The notes under the pieces were generated by a model that did no database searches, was not told where the DNA came from, and saw nothing but the letters and a program-made list of their open reading frames with translations. Made by a program: the position numbers and the translations under genes. Below are positions 7,451 to 17,394 of a stretch of DNA of 33,494 nt, piece by piece. The stretch comes from Bacteroidales bacterium (GTDB lineage: Bacteria; Bacteroidota; Bacteroidia; Bacteroidales; UBA932). The first letter of the stretch is position 1. Every line of letters begins with the position of its first letter. The DNA is taken from assembly GCA_030695165.1 (NCBI GenBank), contig JAUYTH010000200.1, positions 1-33,494 on the forward strand, given 5' to 3'.

Positions 7451-10093
7451 ATGAGGAGCAGAATTTACGCCGTTATGATTACCGTTTCGGTAGTTGTTCT
7501 CTTGTACGGCACCTCTGCCGCACAAGAGCAGGTCAAGACAATAACGAATCATCTAACAACTCCTTTTATAATAAAGGGGATAGTCATTAATATGGAAGAT
7601 GGCAAAGGGGTCTCCAATGCTAGGGTTACTATAAAGGACACTATAACCGCCAGAGTAATTGCATATACATTTACAAATGCAACAGGGGGCTTTTCCATCA
7701 CCGCCAGGAGTGCCCCTCCCTGGTTATTAGATGTCTCCTCATTAGGTTACAAACCATTTAAACAGACCCTAATCAGCAATCCGGAAAAAGAGTTAACCAT
7801 CTACCTGGAGAGCTCTCAAATTGTGCTTAATGAGGTCAAGATTGTTGCTCCTAAAGTCTCTGTTAAGGGAGATACTCTCAACTATCTAACCGGTGGATTT
7901 ATAAAAGAGGGAGATGTGAGCATAGAAGATATGCTTAAAAGAGTGCCCGGAGTTGAGGTTACAGAGGGAGGGCAAATACTCTATAATAACAAGCCCATCA
8001 ACGCCTTTTACATTGACGGAAAGAATATGCTGGACGGGAGATACTCAATTGCCACCAAGAATCTCCCTCCTGATATTGTATCGATGGTTCAGATTTTTGA
8101 AAATCATCAACCTGTAAAGGCATTAAAAGACTTTGTACCTTCAGATAACTCTGCAATCAACCTTAAGCTGGACCCTAAAGCTAAGGCAAGATGGGTGGCA
8201 GCAGGAGATGTCGCAGCAGGTGTGCCGGACTATCTGTGGGACGGTCGTCTGTTACTGTTTCGCTTCTCTCCAGATATGCAATCTATGAATACCCTGAGAA
8301 GCAATAACAGGGGCAGGGAGATAGCCACAGATCTAAAAACTCACACCCTGGGGGCTGCTGCCCAAACACAACTACTTAAGAGTGAAGATGTAAACCTGGT
8401 TAATGTTACCGGGCTCTCTGTGCCTTTGGCTGGAGACGAAAGGGCACTTTTCAATAAGAGTGGATATATATCTGCAAACACACTCTTTAACACGAGTGAG
8501 AGTACAGAGGTATCGCTTAAAGTGGGCTATATCTATGAAGAGAAGGAGAGGGAGCAACAGGAGTGGACAGAGTATTTTATGGGGGATGGTGTAAACAGAG
8601 TGGTGGGAGAGATGAGCTCTTTTTCGGGGATTATAAACAGACCGGATTTAGATTTTATAGTTAAAACAAACACTCCTAAATATTTTCTGCAAAACAGGAT
8701 CAACCTTAAAGGACGGTTTGAGAACAATAGCACAGCCATCTCGGGAGCAAGAGATCTGCAATCTAAAGCTACTCTAAGGCAATATGAGGCCTCAGAGATA
8801 ATAACCTGGATTAAGCCGATGAACCGCTCTCTTATAAAATTGAACTCAAACACACACCTTAGCGAGATGCCTCAAACACTTGTGGTTTGGGATGATACTC
8901 AGTCGCAAAAAAGTGTTTTCCAGGATGTTTCTCTGTTCCAGGTCACCTCTGTGAACAGCCTGAGCTACACCAGAAGGGCAGGCAGCATCACTGCAGAGCT
9001 CTCTGCCGGAGTAAATATACGCTATCAGGAGCTGGAGACGGCAAATGATTTTTCTCAGGATGGGATTACCACAGGGTTGGGGTCACTGAGTTTGACGGAG
9101 CTCTATATATCACCCGCTCTGGGATATGAAAAAGATAGGCTAAGGCTAAATTTTACTTTGCCGGTTAAGTTGCAGAACGCAGCGCTAAGATTGGCTCCCG
9201 ATATTAATCTGAGATACAGAATATCCTCATTTTGGGAGGGGTCCGGGGGATACCGGAGGTCGAACAGATTCTCGGAGATTACCTCGGTGGAGCCTGGGAT
9301 GAGAATGGTAAGCTACCGTACATTTGAGAAAGGGGCCGGATCGCTTGCGGAGAGTAGGGACGATATTCTCTTTATAAGAGGAGTCTACAACAATCCACTT
9401 AAGTTAATCAACGTGTCGGGATCTTTTAGTTATCATAAATTTGAAAATCAAACTCTTCCATATTTAGATTATATGGATGGAGAACTATTCAATATTGAGG
9501 ATTTTATTTTAAGAGGGGAGTTTTTTGAGAAAAACTCAGGGAGGTCACTCTCTACCGGTCTGAACTTTACCAAAAGTTTTTTTGACACACCTCTGCTGAT
9601 AGGGGTTAAAACATCTTTTAGTGTAACAGAGTCTGTTATGGTGCAGCAGGGGGTCCACACAAAGATGAGATTCAACCGCTACTCAATCGTTCCCGCTGCA
9701 GAGTTCTCACTCTTCAAGACTGCAGATGTTGAGATAACAGCTCCTCTGCTGCTTCAACAGAGAAGGTCTCTCTCCGGAATCGAAAGCCAGTCATCTCTGG
9801 CTTCCTTCAGCCCCACTGCTAAGATTAATATTAAATTAACAGAGGTAACCACGTTAGCTTTGAACTCAGCACTATATTTCAACGAAATGTCGAAAGGGGT
9901 ATTCTACCTCTATCCTTTTACGGATCTTAAATTTAGATTTAAAATTAAAAAGGGGGAGATTTTTGCTGAGCTTACAAACCTCTTCAATAACACAGAGTTT
10001 CGGTACAAAGTTGCCGGAGACCTCTCCATCACAGAGCGTTTTTTCAAATTAAGATCTACCGCCTTTATGGCCGGAGTCTCTTTCAGCTTTTAG
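7451..10093 (+). CDS. Outer-membrane beta-barrel protein with carboxypeptidase-regulatory-like domain and plug (TonB-dependent receptor-like)
   Basis: Signal peptide; FIIKGIVINMEDGKGVSNARVTIKD...GFSITARS; plug-like VSIEDMLKRVPGVEVTEGGQILYNNKPINAFYIDGKNML; long beta-barrel ending ...FMAGVSFSF. Confidence 0.85.
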   Translation: MRSRIYAVMITVSVVVLLYGTSAAQEQVKTITNHLTTPFIIKGIVINMEDGKGVSNARVTIKDTITARVIAYTFTNATGGFSITARSAPPWLLDVSSLGYKPFKQTLISNPEKELTIYLESSQIVLNEVKIVAPKVSVKGDTLNYLTGGFIKEGDVSIEDMLKRVPGVEVTEGGQILYNNKPINAFYIDGKNMLDGRYSIATKNLPPDIVSMVQIFENHQPVKALKDFVPSDNSAINLKLDPKAKARWVAAGDVAAGVPDYLWDGRLLLFRFSPDMQSMNTLRSNNRGREIATDLKTHTLGAAAQTQLLKSEDVNLVNVTGLSVPLAGDERALFNKSGYISANTLFNTSESTEVSLKVGYIYEEKEREQQEWTEYFMGDGVNRVVGEMSSFSGIINRPDLDFIVKTNTPKYFLQNRINLKGRFENNSTAISGARDLQSKATLRQYEASEIITWIKPMNRSLIKLNSNTHLSEMPQTLVVWDDTQSQKSVFQDVSLFQVTSVNSLSYTRRAGSITAELSAGVNIRYQELETANDFSQDGITTGLGSLSLTELYISPALGYEKDRLRLNFTLPVKLQNAALRLAPDINLRYRISSFWEGSGGYRRSNRFSEITSVEPGMRMVSYRTFEKGAGSLAESRDDILFIRGVYNNPLKLINVSGSFSYHKFENQTLPYLDYMDGELFNIEDFILRGEFFEKNSGRSLSTGLNFTKSFFDTPLLIGVKTSFSVTESVMVQQGVHTKMRFNRYSIVPAAEFSLFKTADVEITAPLLLQQRRSLSGIESQSSLASFSPTAKINIKLTEVTTLALNSALYFNEMSKGVFYLYPFTDLKFRFKIKKGEIFAELTNLFNNTEFRYKVAGDLSITERFFKLRSTAFMAGVSFSF

Positions 10094-12188
10094 GTTTTCT
10101 GGATCCTCTACCTCCTCTTGAAAAGCTTCCGGATCTCTTTTTGGGAAACCTCTCATTTTGTGCAGATCTTTCGTTTTGAGGCTGAGGGTTTTCGTTGTTC
10201 CAACTTTCGTCCCACATAAGGGCATAGTCCAGTTGTTTCTGCTCCAGGTTTGCTTTTATAACCTTAATCTTTACAGGGTAACCAAGCACAAACCTTTTGC
10301 CGCTGCGTCTACCTGTCAAAGAGAAGCTCTCCTCATCAAAGGCGAAATAGTCCTCTTTAATATCTCTAAGAGCGACCAACCCCTCTACCTTGGTATCTGC
10401 AATCTCTACAAACATTCCCCACTCGGTTATCCCGGAGATATTTCCGTCGTAGATATTACCGATCTTATCCTGCATAAACTCTACCATCTTGTATTTGATG
10501 CTGGCTCTCTCTGCCTCTGTGGCCAGTTGCTCTCTCTCGCTGGAGTGCTTACACTTATCTTCATAACTCTGTTTGTCCAGAGATTTTCCTTTATCCAGAT
10601 AGTGGGCCAGCATTCTGTGAACCATCATATCTGGGTATCTCCGTATAGGGGAGGTAAAGTGTGTATAGTAATCGAAAGCAAGTCCGTAGTGCCCGAAATT
10701 ATCTGTTGAGTACCTGGCTCTTGCCATAGAGCGTAGTGCCATAATCTCTATAGAACCCTCTTCCGGCTTCCCTTTTGCTGTTGCAAGCAGGTTGTTGATC
10801 TCGCTTGAGAGCTCTCTCGGGTTTTTGGTTGGCCTCATTGTATAGCCGAGATGGTTTATAAACGAGCGGAAAGCCTCAATCTTGTCTATATTAGGCTCTT
10901 CGTGGATTCGGTAAACAAAGGTATTTGCCTTTTTGCCGGCCTCTTTGCCACCGATTAGCGTTGCCACCTCTCTGTTTGCAAGCAGCATAAACTCCTCTAT
11001 AAGCCAATTTGAATCTTTACTTATCTTTTGAATAATATTTGTTGGCTTTCCATCTTTATCTACCTCTACCTTCATCTCAGGTCTCTCAAAGCTGATTGCT
11101 CCTTTACGAAACCTCTCTTCGCGCAGCTGCTTTGCAAGTTGGTGAAGTTTAAGCATCTCATTTACCAGCGGACCTTTTTGTGTATCAATAATATCCTGAG
11201 CCTGTTCGTAATCAAAACGGTAATCAGATTTTATAACAGTTCTTCCAAACCACTTATTGTGAACTCTGGATTTTTCGTCGATCTCAAATACTGCAGAGAA
11301 ACAGAGCTTCTCCTCTCTTGGCCGCAGTGAACACAATCTGTTGGAGAGCTTCTCCGGCAGCATCGGAACGGTACGGTCTACTAGGTATACAGAGGTGCCC
11401 CTGTCCAGAGCCTCCTTATCCAGTGTTGTTCCTGGTCTTACATAGTGAGTTACATCTGCAATGTGTACTCCCACCTCCCAGTTGCCCGGGCTAAGCTCTT
11501 TTATTGAGAGTGCGTCATCAAAGTCCTTTGCATCTGTCGGGTCTATTGTAAAGGTTGTAATATTGCGAAAATCTCTTCTCTCTTTGATATCTTGTGCTGT
11601 GATCACTTCCGGAATCTGCTCTGCCTCCCTCTCTACCTTAGGGTCAAATTTATAGGGAAGACCGAACTCGGTTAGAATTGCGTGCATCTCTGTGTTGTTA
11701 TCTCCCGGCATTCCAAGAACATCTATTAAGTGCCCGATTGGTTCGTCCGATTTTCTCGGCCAGTCATCAACCATTGCAGCCACTTTGAACCCGTTGTGAA
11801 CCTTATCGCTCTCCTGAATCTCTACCCTTATGTCGTAAGGCATATTCTTCCCCTCGGTAATAACCCAGGCCTGATCTCCAACTATCTGCAAAACCCCTAT
11901 ATATGGTCTTTTTGAGCGTTCGACAATCTCAATTACCTCTCCCTCTCTGCGGGACCCTCCGTTTCTTTTCTCAGAATATACAACTCTAACAAGATCTCCG
12001 TGAAGAGCTCCCCTAAGCTTACGGGCAGGTATAAATATATCACTGTTTACAATTTCTGTAGCAATAAATGCATATCCCTCCCGGGTCATCATAACCTTTC
12101 CGGTTATCTCCGCCTTAGGTTGTTTTGTTCCCCCTTTTTTAGGTGAACGGTTTTTACCTTCTCTGCTTTGATTTTTCTTTCTGGGCAT
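10083..12188 (-). CDS. rnr: Ribonuclease R
   Basis: TFTIDPTDAKDFDDALSIKEL...VHIADVTHYVRPGTTLDKEALDRGTSVYLVDRTVPMLPEKLSNRLCSLRPREEKLCFS; C-terminal S1 domain and basic tail. Confidence 0.96.
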   Translation of the reverse strand: MPRKKNQSREGKNRSPKKGGTKQPKAEITGKVMMTREGYAFIATEIVNSDIFIPARKLRGALHGDLVRVVYSEKRNGGSRREGEVIEIVERSKRPYIGVLQIVGDQAWVITEGKNMPYDIRVEIQESDKVHNGFKVAAMVDDWPRKSDEPIGHLIDVLGMPGDNNTEMHAILTEFGLPYKFDPKVEREAEQIPEVITAQDIKERRDFRNITTFTIDPTDAKDFDDALSIKELSPGNWEVGVHIADVTHYVRPGTTLDKEALDRGTSVYLVDRTVPMLPEKLSNRLCSLRPREEKLCFSAVFEIDEKSRVHNKWFGRTVIKSDYRFDYEQAQDIIDTQKGPLVNEMLKLHQLAKQLREERFRKGAISFERPEMKVEVDKDGKPTNIIQKISKDSNWLIEEFMLLANREVATLIGGKEAGKKANTFVYRIHEEPNIDKIEAFRSFINHLGYTMRPTKNPRELSSEINNLLATAKGKPEEGSIEIMALRSMARARYSTDNFGHYGLAFDYYTHFTSPIRRYPDMMVHRMLAHYLDKGKSLDKQSYEDKCKHSSEREQLATEAERASIKYKMVEFMQDKIGNIYDGNISGITEWGMFVEIADTKVEGLVALRDIKEDYFAFDEESFSLTGRRSGKRFVLGYPVKIKVIKANLEQKQLDYALMWDESWNNENPQPQNERSAQNERFPKKRSGSFSRGGRGSRKPKS

Positions 12189-12195
12189 AATTGTC

Positions 12196-12203
12196 TATTT
12201 TTG
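12196..12203 (+). promoter_or_regulatory. -7 box (TATTTTTG) for gpmI
   Basis: TAnnTTTG match; predicted TSS around 12209-12210, supporting ATG 12235 rather than 12214. Confidence 0.45.
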
Positions 12204-12218
12204 CGGGAGATTAATGGA

Positions 12219-12226
12219 CAAATGTA
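12219..12226 (-). promoter_or_regulatory. -7 box (TACATTTG) for rnr
   Basis: CAAATGTA on +; about 30 nt upstream of rnr ATG 12188. Confidence 0.45.
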
Positions 12227-12234
12227 ATACAATT

Positions 12235-13752
12235 ATGGATAAGAAGGTACTTTTAATGATATTGGACGGATGGGGAGAGGGGCTTAAAAACAGCACCAAT
12301 GCAATTTATGTTCAGGGCTCTCCCAATATGGATGCTATTCGTGCAAAATACCCAACCTCACTGCTTAAAGCGTGCGGAGAGGATGTTGGCCTGCCGGAGG
12401 GGCAGATGGGGAACTCAGAGGTGGGGCACCTTAATATAGGGGCCGGAAGGGTTGTATATCAAGATCTGGTAAGAATCAATAAAGAATGCAGAGACAAGGT
12501 ATTATATAATAACACCGAAATTAAAAAAACATACGATTACGCCAAGAGCAGCGGGAAGGCTCTCCACTTTATGGGGCTTATGTCCGACGGAGGAGTGCAC
12601 AGTGCAATGGAACATCTTTATGCTTTCCTGGACCTGGCAAAAGAGAGAGGATTAGAAAAAGTCTATGTTCACGCCTTTATGGATGGAAGGGATACCGACC
12701 CAAAAAGCGGAATTAAATATATTGCAGAGCTGGAAGCGTATCTTTCGCAAAATGGTGCTAAGTTGGCTTCAATAATTGGTCGCTACTACGCAATGGATAG
12801 AGATAAAAGGTGGGAGCGGGTAAAAGAGGCCTACGACTTGCTGGTTCACGGAAAGGGAGAGAGCTTTACCAATGGAGTGGATGCTATGCAAAAGAGCTAT
12901 GATAGTGAGGTTACCGATGAATTTGTAAGAGCGCACGTCGCTGTTAACTCAGTCGGGGAGCCGGTTGCAACCCTCAAGGAGGGAGATGCTGTTATCTTCT
13001 TTAACTTTCGCAACGACAGGGCACGAGAACTTACAACTGTACTTACCCAGAAGAATCACGGGATTCTGGATATGGATGTAGTTCCTCTATACTACTCTAC
13101 ACTAACCCCTTACGATGAAAAATTTACAGGACTACATATTCTCTACGACAAAGATAATCTTGTAAACACCATAGGCGAGGTGATCTCTGCTGCAGGTAAA
13201 AATCAGCTTCGGATTGCAGAGACAGAGAAATATGCCCACGTGACATTTTTCTTCTCCGGAGGAAGAGAGCAACTTTTTGAAAATGAAAACAGAATTCTTG
13301 TAAGGTCACCTCAGGTCTCTACATACGATCTTCAGCCCGAAATGAGTGCTCTTGAGGTTAAGGAGGAGTTGGTAAGAGAGCTTAAGAGCCGGAAACATCA
13401 CTTTATTGTTCTCAATTTTGCAAATGGAGATATGGTTGGACACACTGGGGTCTTTAGTGCAATAAAGAGGGCAATCAAAACAGTTGACACCTGCGTAGAG
13501 GAGATTGTTGGTGTGGCTTTAGAGAATGGGTACTCAATTATCATTACCGCAGACCACGGAAATGCAGACAATGCAGTTAACCCGGACGGCTCTCCAAACA
13601 CTGCTCACTCACTCAATCCTGTCCCTTTTGTGGTGATTGACAAAGATGTAGAGAGTGTAAAAGATGGTAAACTTGCAGATATTGCCCCAACCATTTTAAA
13701 AATGATGGGTATCCCGGCACCTGCCCAGATGACGGGAACACCACTTGTGTAA
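12235..13752 (+). CDS. gpmI: 2,3-bisphosphoglycerate-independent phosphoglycerate mutase
   Basis: KKVLLMILDGWGEG, GNSEVGHLNIGAGRVVYQDLVRIN, DGRDTDPKSG, ITADHGNADN. Start placed at second ATG (track ORF starts 12214). Confidence 0.94.
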   Translation: MDKKVLLMILDGWGEGLKNSTNAIYVQGSPNMDAIRAKYPTSLLKACGEDVGLPEGQMGNSEVGHLNIGAGRVVYQDLVRINKECRDKVLYNNTEIKKTYDYAKSSGKALHFMGLMSDGGVHSAMEHLYAFLDLAKERGLEKVYVHAFMDGRDTDPKSGIKYIAELEAYLSQNGAKLASIIGRYYAMDRDKRWERVKEAYDLLVHGKGESFTNGVDAMQKSYDSEVTDEFVRAHVAVNSVGEPVATLKEGDAVIFFNFRNDRARELTTVLTQKNHGILDMDVVPLYYSTLTPYDEKFTGLHILYDKDNLVNTIGEVISAAGKNQLRIAETEKYAHVTFFFSGGREQLFENENRILVRSPQVSTYDLQPEMSALEVKEELVRELKSRKHHFIVLNFANGDMVGHTGVFSAIKRAIKTVDTCVEEIVGVALENGYSIIITADHGNADNAVNPDGSPNTAHSLNPVPFVVIDKDVESVKDGKLADIAPTILKMMGIPAPAQMTGTPLV

Positions 13753-13803
13753 GACAGCTGATTCATTAATTAATTTAATTATAATTCCGGAAACCCTCTA
13801 AAA

Positions 13804-16800
13804 ATGGCTTTTGTACATCTGCACGTTCACACTCACTACTCAATCCTTGATGGTGCTGCATCAATACCGAAACTTTTCTCAAAAGCCTCTGACGACAAGC
13901 AGATAGCTCTTGCTATTACAGATCACGGGAATATGTTTGGAGTAAAGGAGTTTCTTGAGTGTGCCTCAGGTTTTCCGGATGTAAAGCCAATCGTGGGTTG
14001 TGAGGTCTATGTGGCAAAGGGTTCTCGTTTTAGCAAAAAGGGTAAGGAAGACCAGGGCAGTTATCATCTTGTTCTTCTCGCCAAAAATTATGATGGGTAT
14101 AAGAATCTTGTAAAATTAAGCTCTAACGCATTTATCGAGGGGTTCTACTCAAAGCCCAGGATAGACAGGGAGCTTTTGGAACGCTTCGGGTCAAACCTTA
14201 TCTGCACATCTGCCTGTCTGGGCGGAGAGGTTAACCAAGCTCTATTGGCCGGCAATATGGAGCGGGCGATGGAGGCGGCAAGGTGGTATCAGAATCTTTT
14301 CGGAGACGATTACTATCTGGAACTCCAACGACACGAAACTGATGTTCCCGGTGCAGACCAAACTACTTTTGAAGCACAGTGCAATGCAAACAGAGGAATT
14401 CTGGAGATTGCCGGGCAACTTGGAATTAAATGTATTGCAACCAATGATGTCCATTTTGTGTCACAGGACGACAGAGAGGCTCACGACAGGCTTATCTGCC
14501 TTACCACAAATGCAGATTATGACGACCCAAACAGGCTTAGGTATACTAAGCAGGAGTACCTCAAGACACAGGAGGAGATGGCCCAAATCTTCTCTGATCT
14601 TCCTGAAGTTCTGGAGAATACTATTGAAATTGCAGATAAAATTGAGGCATATAAGATTGGATCAAACCCAATTATGCCAAATTTCCCAATTCCGGAAACC
14701 TTTGAAGACTCCAACGACTACCTTCGGGAGCTCACCTATCAGGGGGCAATCAGCAGATACAAAGAGTTAAATGAAGAGCATAGAGAGAGAATAGATTTTG
14801 AGTTGGCAACCATCAAGTTTATGGGTTATCCGGACTATTTTCTAATTGTGCAGGATTTTATAGCAGCAGCCCGGAATATGGGGGTTGCCGTAGGGCCGGG
14901 CAGAGGTTCTGCAGCGGGCTCAGTAGTGGCCTACTCACTTAGAATTACAGATATTGACCCTCTTAAATACGATCTCCTCTTTGAGCGATTCCTAAATCCG
15001 GACAGAATCTCTATGCCGGATATAGATATCGACTTTGACGATGACGGAAGGCACAAGGTTCTAAAATATGTAGAGCAGAAATATGGCGAAGACCACGTAT
15101 CTCACGTGATAACTTTCGGAACAATGGCGGCAAAAAGTGCAATTCGGGATATTGCCAGAATTCAGCGTCTTCCCCTTGCCGAGTCCGACAGGCTTGCCAA
15201 ACTTGTACCTAATAGGTTTCCCAACGACGAAAAAGGAGATAATGTAGATGTTACAATTGACAACTGTATTAGGCTGGTGCCGGATTTTGCAGATGCATAC
15301 AATAACGGAGAGCCTCTTGTAAGAGAGACCCTGGAGTATGCCCGCAAGCTGGAGGGCACTGTAAGAAACGTGGGAGTACACGCTTGTGCAATCATAATAG
15401 GAAGGGATGACCTCCGGGAGCATATCCCAATAACTACCGCCAACGATAAGGAGACCGGAGAGAAGATTTGGGTTTCTCAATATGAGGGGTCTCAGATTGA
15501 GAAGGTAGGAATGCTAAAAATGGATTTCCTGGGGCTAAGAACCCTCTCCATAATTAAGGATGCAATTGTAAACATAAAAAAATCCAGAGGAGTAGATATA
15601 GATATTGACTCTATACCTCTTGATGATGAGGCTACCTACACCCTGTTTAGCAGAGGAGACTCCGTTGCCACCTTCCAGTTTGAGAGTGACGGTATGAGAA
15701 AGTGGCTAAGAGAGCTTAAGCCCAACCGGCTTGAAGATCTTATAGCAATGAACGCCCTCTACAGACCGGGACCGATGGAGTATATCCCCGATTTTGTCAA
15801 CAGAAAACACGGTCTTAAACAGATAGAGTACGACCTTCCGGTAATGGAGGAGGTGCTCTCCTCTACCTATGGTGTTACTGTTTATCAGGAACAGGTGATG
15901 ATACTTTCACAGAAGATTTCCGGCCTCACCAAAGGCGATGCAGATAATCTTCGCAAGGCGATGGGAAAGAAGGACAAAGCTCTTATGGACACTCTCAAAC
16001 AACGGTTTATAGTCGGGGGAAAGGGAAACGGTCACCCGGAAGATGTGCTTGAGAAGATTTGGAAAGATTGGGAGGCATTTGCACAATATGCGTTCAATAA
16101 GTCCCACTCTACCTGTTACGCCCTTATAGGCTATCAGACAGCCTATCTAAAGGCTAACTACCCCTCTGAGTTTATGGCAGCCACGCTCAGCAGAAACCTC
16201 AATGACATAGATGAGCTTAGCAAACTGATGGATGAGTGCAAGAGGATGAAGATTGAGGTTCTTGGCCCGGATGTGAATGAGAGTGTAGATACCTTTACCG
16301 TAAACAAAAAGGGAAACATCCGCTTTGGTATGGCAGGAGTTAAAGGGGTAGGCTCGGCTGCCGTAGAGAACATAGTAAAGGCAAGAGAGGAGAGAGGAGA
16401 ACCGTTTAGCTCCATCTACAACTTCATTGAGAGAATAAACCTTGGCGTAGTAAACAGAAAGACCATTGAGTCACTTATCTATGCTGGAGGGTTTGACAGC
16501 TTTGAACCGATAAAAAGAGCGCAGTATCTGGGCACAACCAATAAGGATGAACTATTTCTGGACTCACTCATCCGTTATGGTAACAGGTTTCAGACAGACA
16601 CAGTAAACGGAGGTAGCTCCCTTTTTGGAACCAGCGAAAGCGTAAAATTAGTACCACCGGAGATTCCATCTGCTGTAGAGGTAGATATGCACGAACTTCT
16701 TAAAAAAGAGAAAGAGCTTGTGGGGATGTACCTCTCTGCACATCCATTGGACCAGTTTGCTTTTGAGGTTAAAAACTTTACAACCTGTACTGTTGCAGAT

Positions 16801-17394
16801 GCTGCAGATCTGGTGGCTCAGGCTCCTAAAGAAGAGGCCCTGCAGGGTAAGGAGATTATCATTGCCGGCATAGTGACCTCTGTGAAGATATCCTACACCA
16901 GAAGCTCGGGGAAGCCATTTGCAAATTTTACAATTGAGGATTTTAACGGATCTCAGAACTTTGCAATTTACGGGAAAGATTATGAGGCCTTTATGCAGTA
17001 TATGCAACCCAACCTTCCGCTTATTATCAAATGCTCAATATCTCCCAGATTTGGATTCTCTACTCCGGGAAAAGAGGAGGCAAAATCGCTAGATTATGAG
17101 CTAAAGGTGAAAAGAATCAGACATCTTGCAAACACAAAAGAGGAGTTCATAAAGGAGTTAACCCTTAACATTCCGGTAAAGATGGTAACCCCTGGCTTTC
17201 GAAATGAACTTCTTAAGGTTATTAAGCAGAATAAGGGTAAGGCTACACTTTCCATCAAGTTCCTTGACTACGACAACAAGGTTGCAGTCGAGTTCTTCTC
17301 AACGAAATATATGGTCTCTCTTAATTCAGATCTGCTCAGTTATCTGGAGCTGAGAAATGTCAATGTATCATTCGTCCCAACCCTGAGCTTTTAG
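13804..17394 (+). CDS. dnaE: DNA polymerase III alpha subunit
   Basis: PHP motif MAFVHLHVHTHYSILDGAA; GPGRGSAAGSVVAYSLRITDIDPL; PDIDIDFDDDGR; YQEQVMILSQ; C-terminal OB region. Confidence 0.97.
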   Translation: MAFVHLHVHTHYSILDGAASIPKLFSKASDDKQIALAITDHGNMFGVKEFLECASGFPDVKPIVGCEVYVAKGSRFSKKGKEDQGSYHLVLLAKNYDGYKNLVKLSSNAFIEGFYSKPRIDRELLERFGSNLICTSACLGGEVNQALLAGNMERAMEAARWYQNLFGDDYYLELQRHETDVPGADQTTFEAQCNANRGILEIAGQLGIKCIATNDVHFVSQDDREAHDRLICLTTNADYDDPNRLRYTKQEYLKTQEEMAQIFSDLPEVLENTIEIADKIEAYKIGSNPIMPNFPIPETFEDSNDYLRELTYQGAISRYKELNEEHRERIDFELATIKFMGYPDYFLIVQDFIAAARNMGVAVGPGRGSAAGSVVAYSLRITDIDPLKYDLLFERFLNPDRISMPDIDIDFDDDGRHKVLKYVEQKYGEDHVSHVITFGTMAAKSAIRDIARIQRLPLAESDRLAKLVPNRFPNDEKGDNVDVTIDNCIRLVPDFADAYNNGEPLVRETLEYARKLEGTVRNVGVHACAIIIGRDDLREHIPITTANDKETGEKIWVSQYEGSQIEKVGMLKMDFLGLRTLSIIKDAIVNIKKSRGVDIDIDSIPLDDEATYTLFSRGDSVATFQFESDGMRKWLRELKPNRLEDLIAMNALYRPGPMEYIPDFVNRKHGLKQIEYDLPVMEEVLSSTYGVTVYQEQVMILSQKISGLTKGDADNLRKAMGKKDKALMDTLKQRFIVGGKGNGHPEDVLEKIWKDWEAFAQYAFNKSHSTCYALIGYQTAYLKANYPSEFMAATLSRNLNDIDELSKLMDECKRMKIEVLGPDVNESVDTFTVNKKGNIRFGMAGVKGVGSAAVENIVKAREERGEPFSSIYNFIERINLGVVNRKTIESLIYAGGFDSFEPIKRAQYLGTTNKDELFLDSLIRYGNRFQTDTVNGGSSLFGTSESVKLVPPEIPSAVEVDMHELLKKEKELVGMYLSAHPLDQFAFEVKNFTTCTVADAADLVAQAPKEEALQGKEIIIAGIVTSVKISYTRSSGKPFANFTIEDFNGSQNFAIYGKDYEAFMQYMQPNLPLIIKCSISPRFGFSTPGKEEAKSLDYELKVKRIRHLANTKEEFIKELTLNIPVKMVTPGFRNELLKVIKQNKGKATLSIKFLDYDNKVAVEFFSTKYMVSLNSDLLSYLELRNVNVSFVPTLSF

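Noticed and set aside
8372-8853. Overlapping small ORFs inside the OM barrel gene (8372-8557 -, 8403-8594 +, 8533-8853 -)
   Set aside because: Alternate frames of a well-supported long CDS, with no family motif.
10158-11915. Plus-strand ORFs within rnr, including a 183-aa ORF at 10158..10709
   Set aside because: Antisense to RNase R; composition looks like reverse-frame translation of conserved coding sequence.
14242-17007. Many antisense or out-of-frame ORFs within dnaE (e.g. 14342..14770 +, 15061..15480 -, 16648..17007 -)
   Set aside because: Alternate frames of DnaE; no signal peptide, domain or start-site support.
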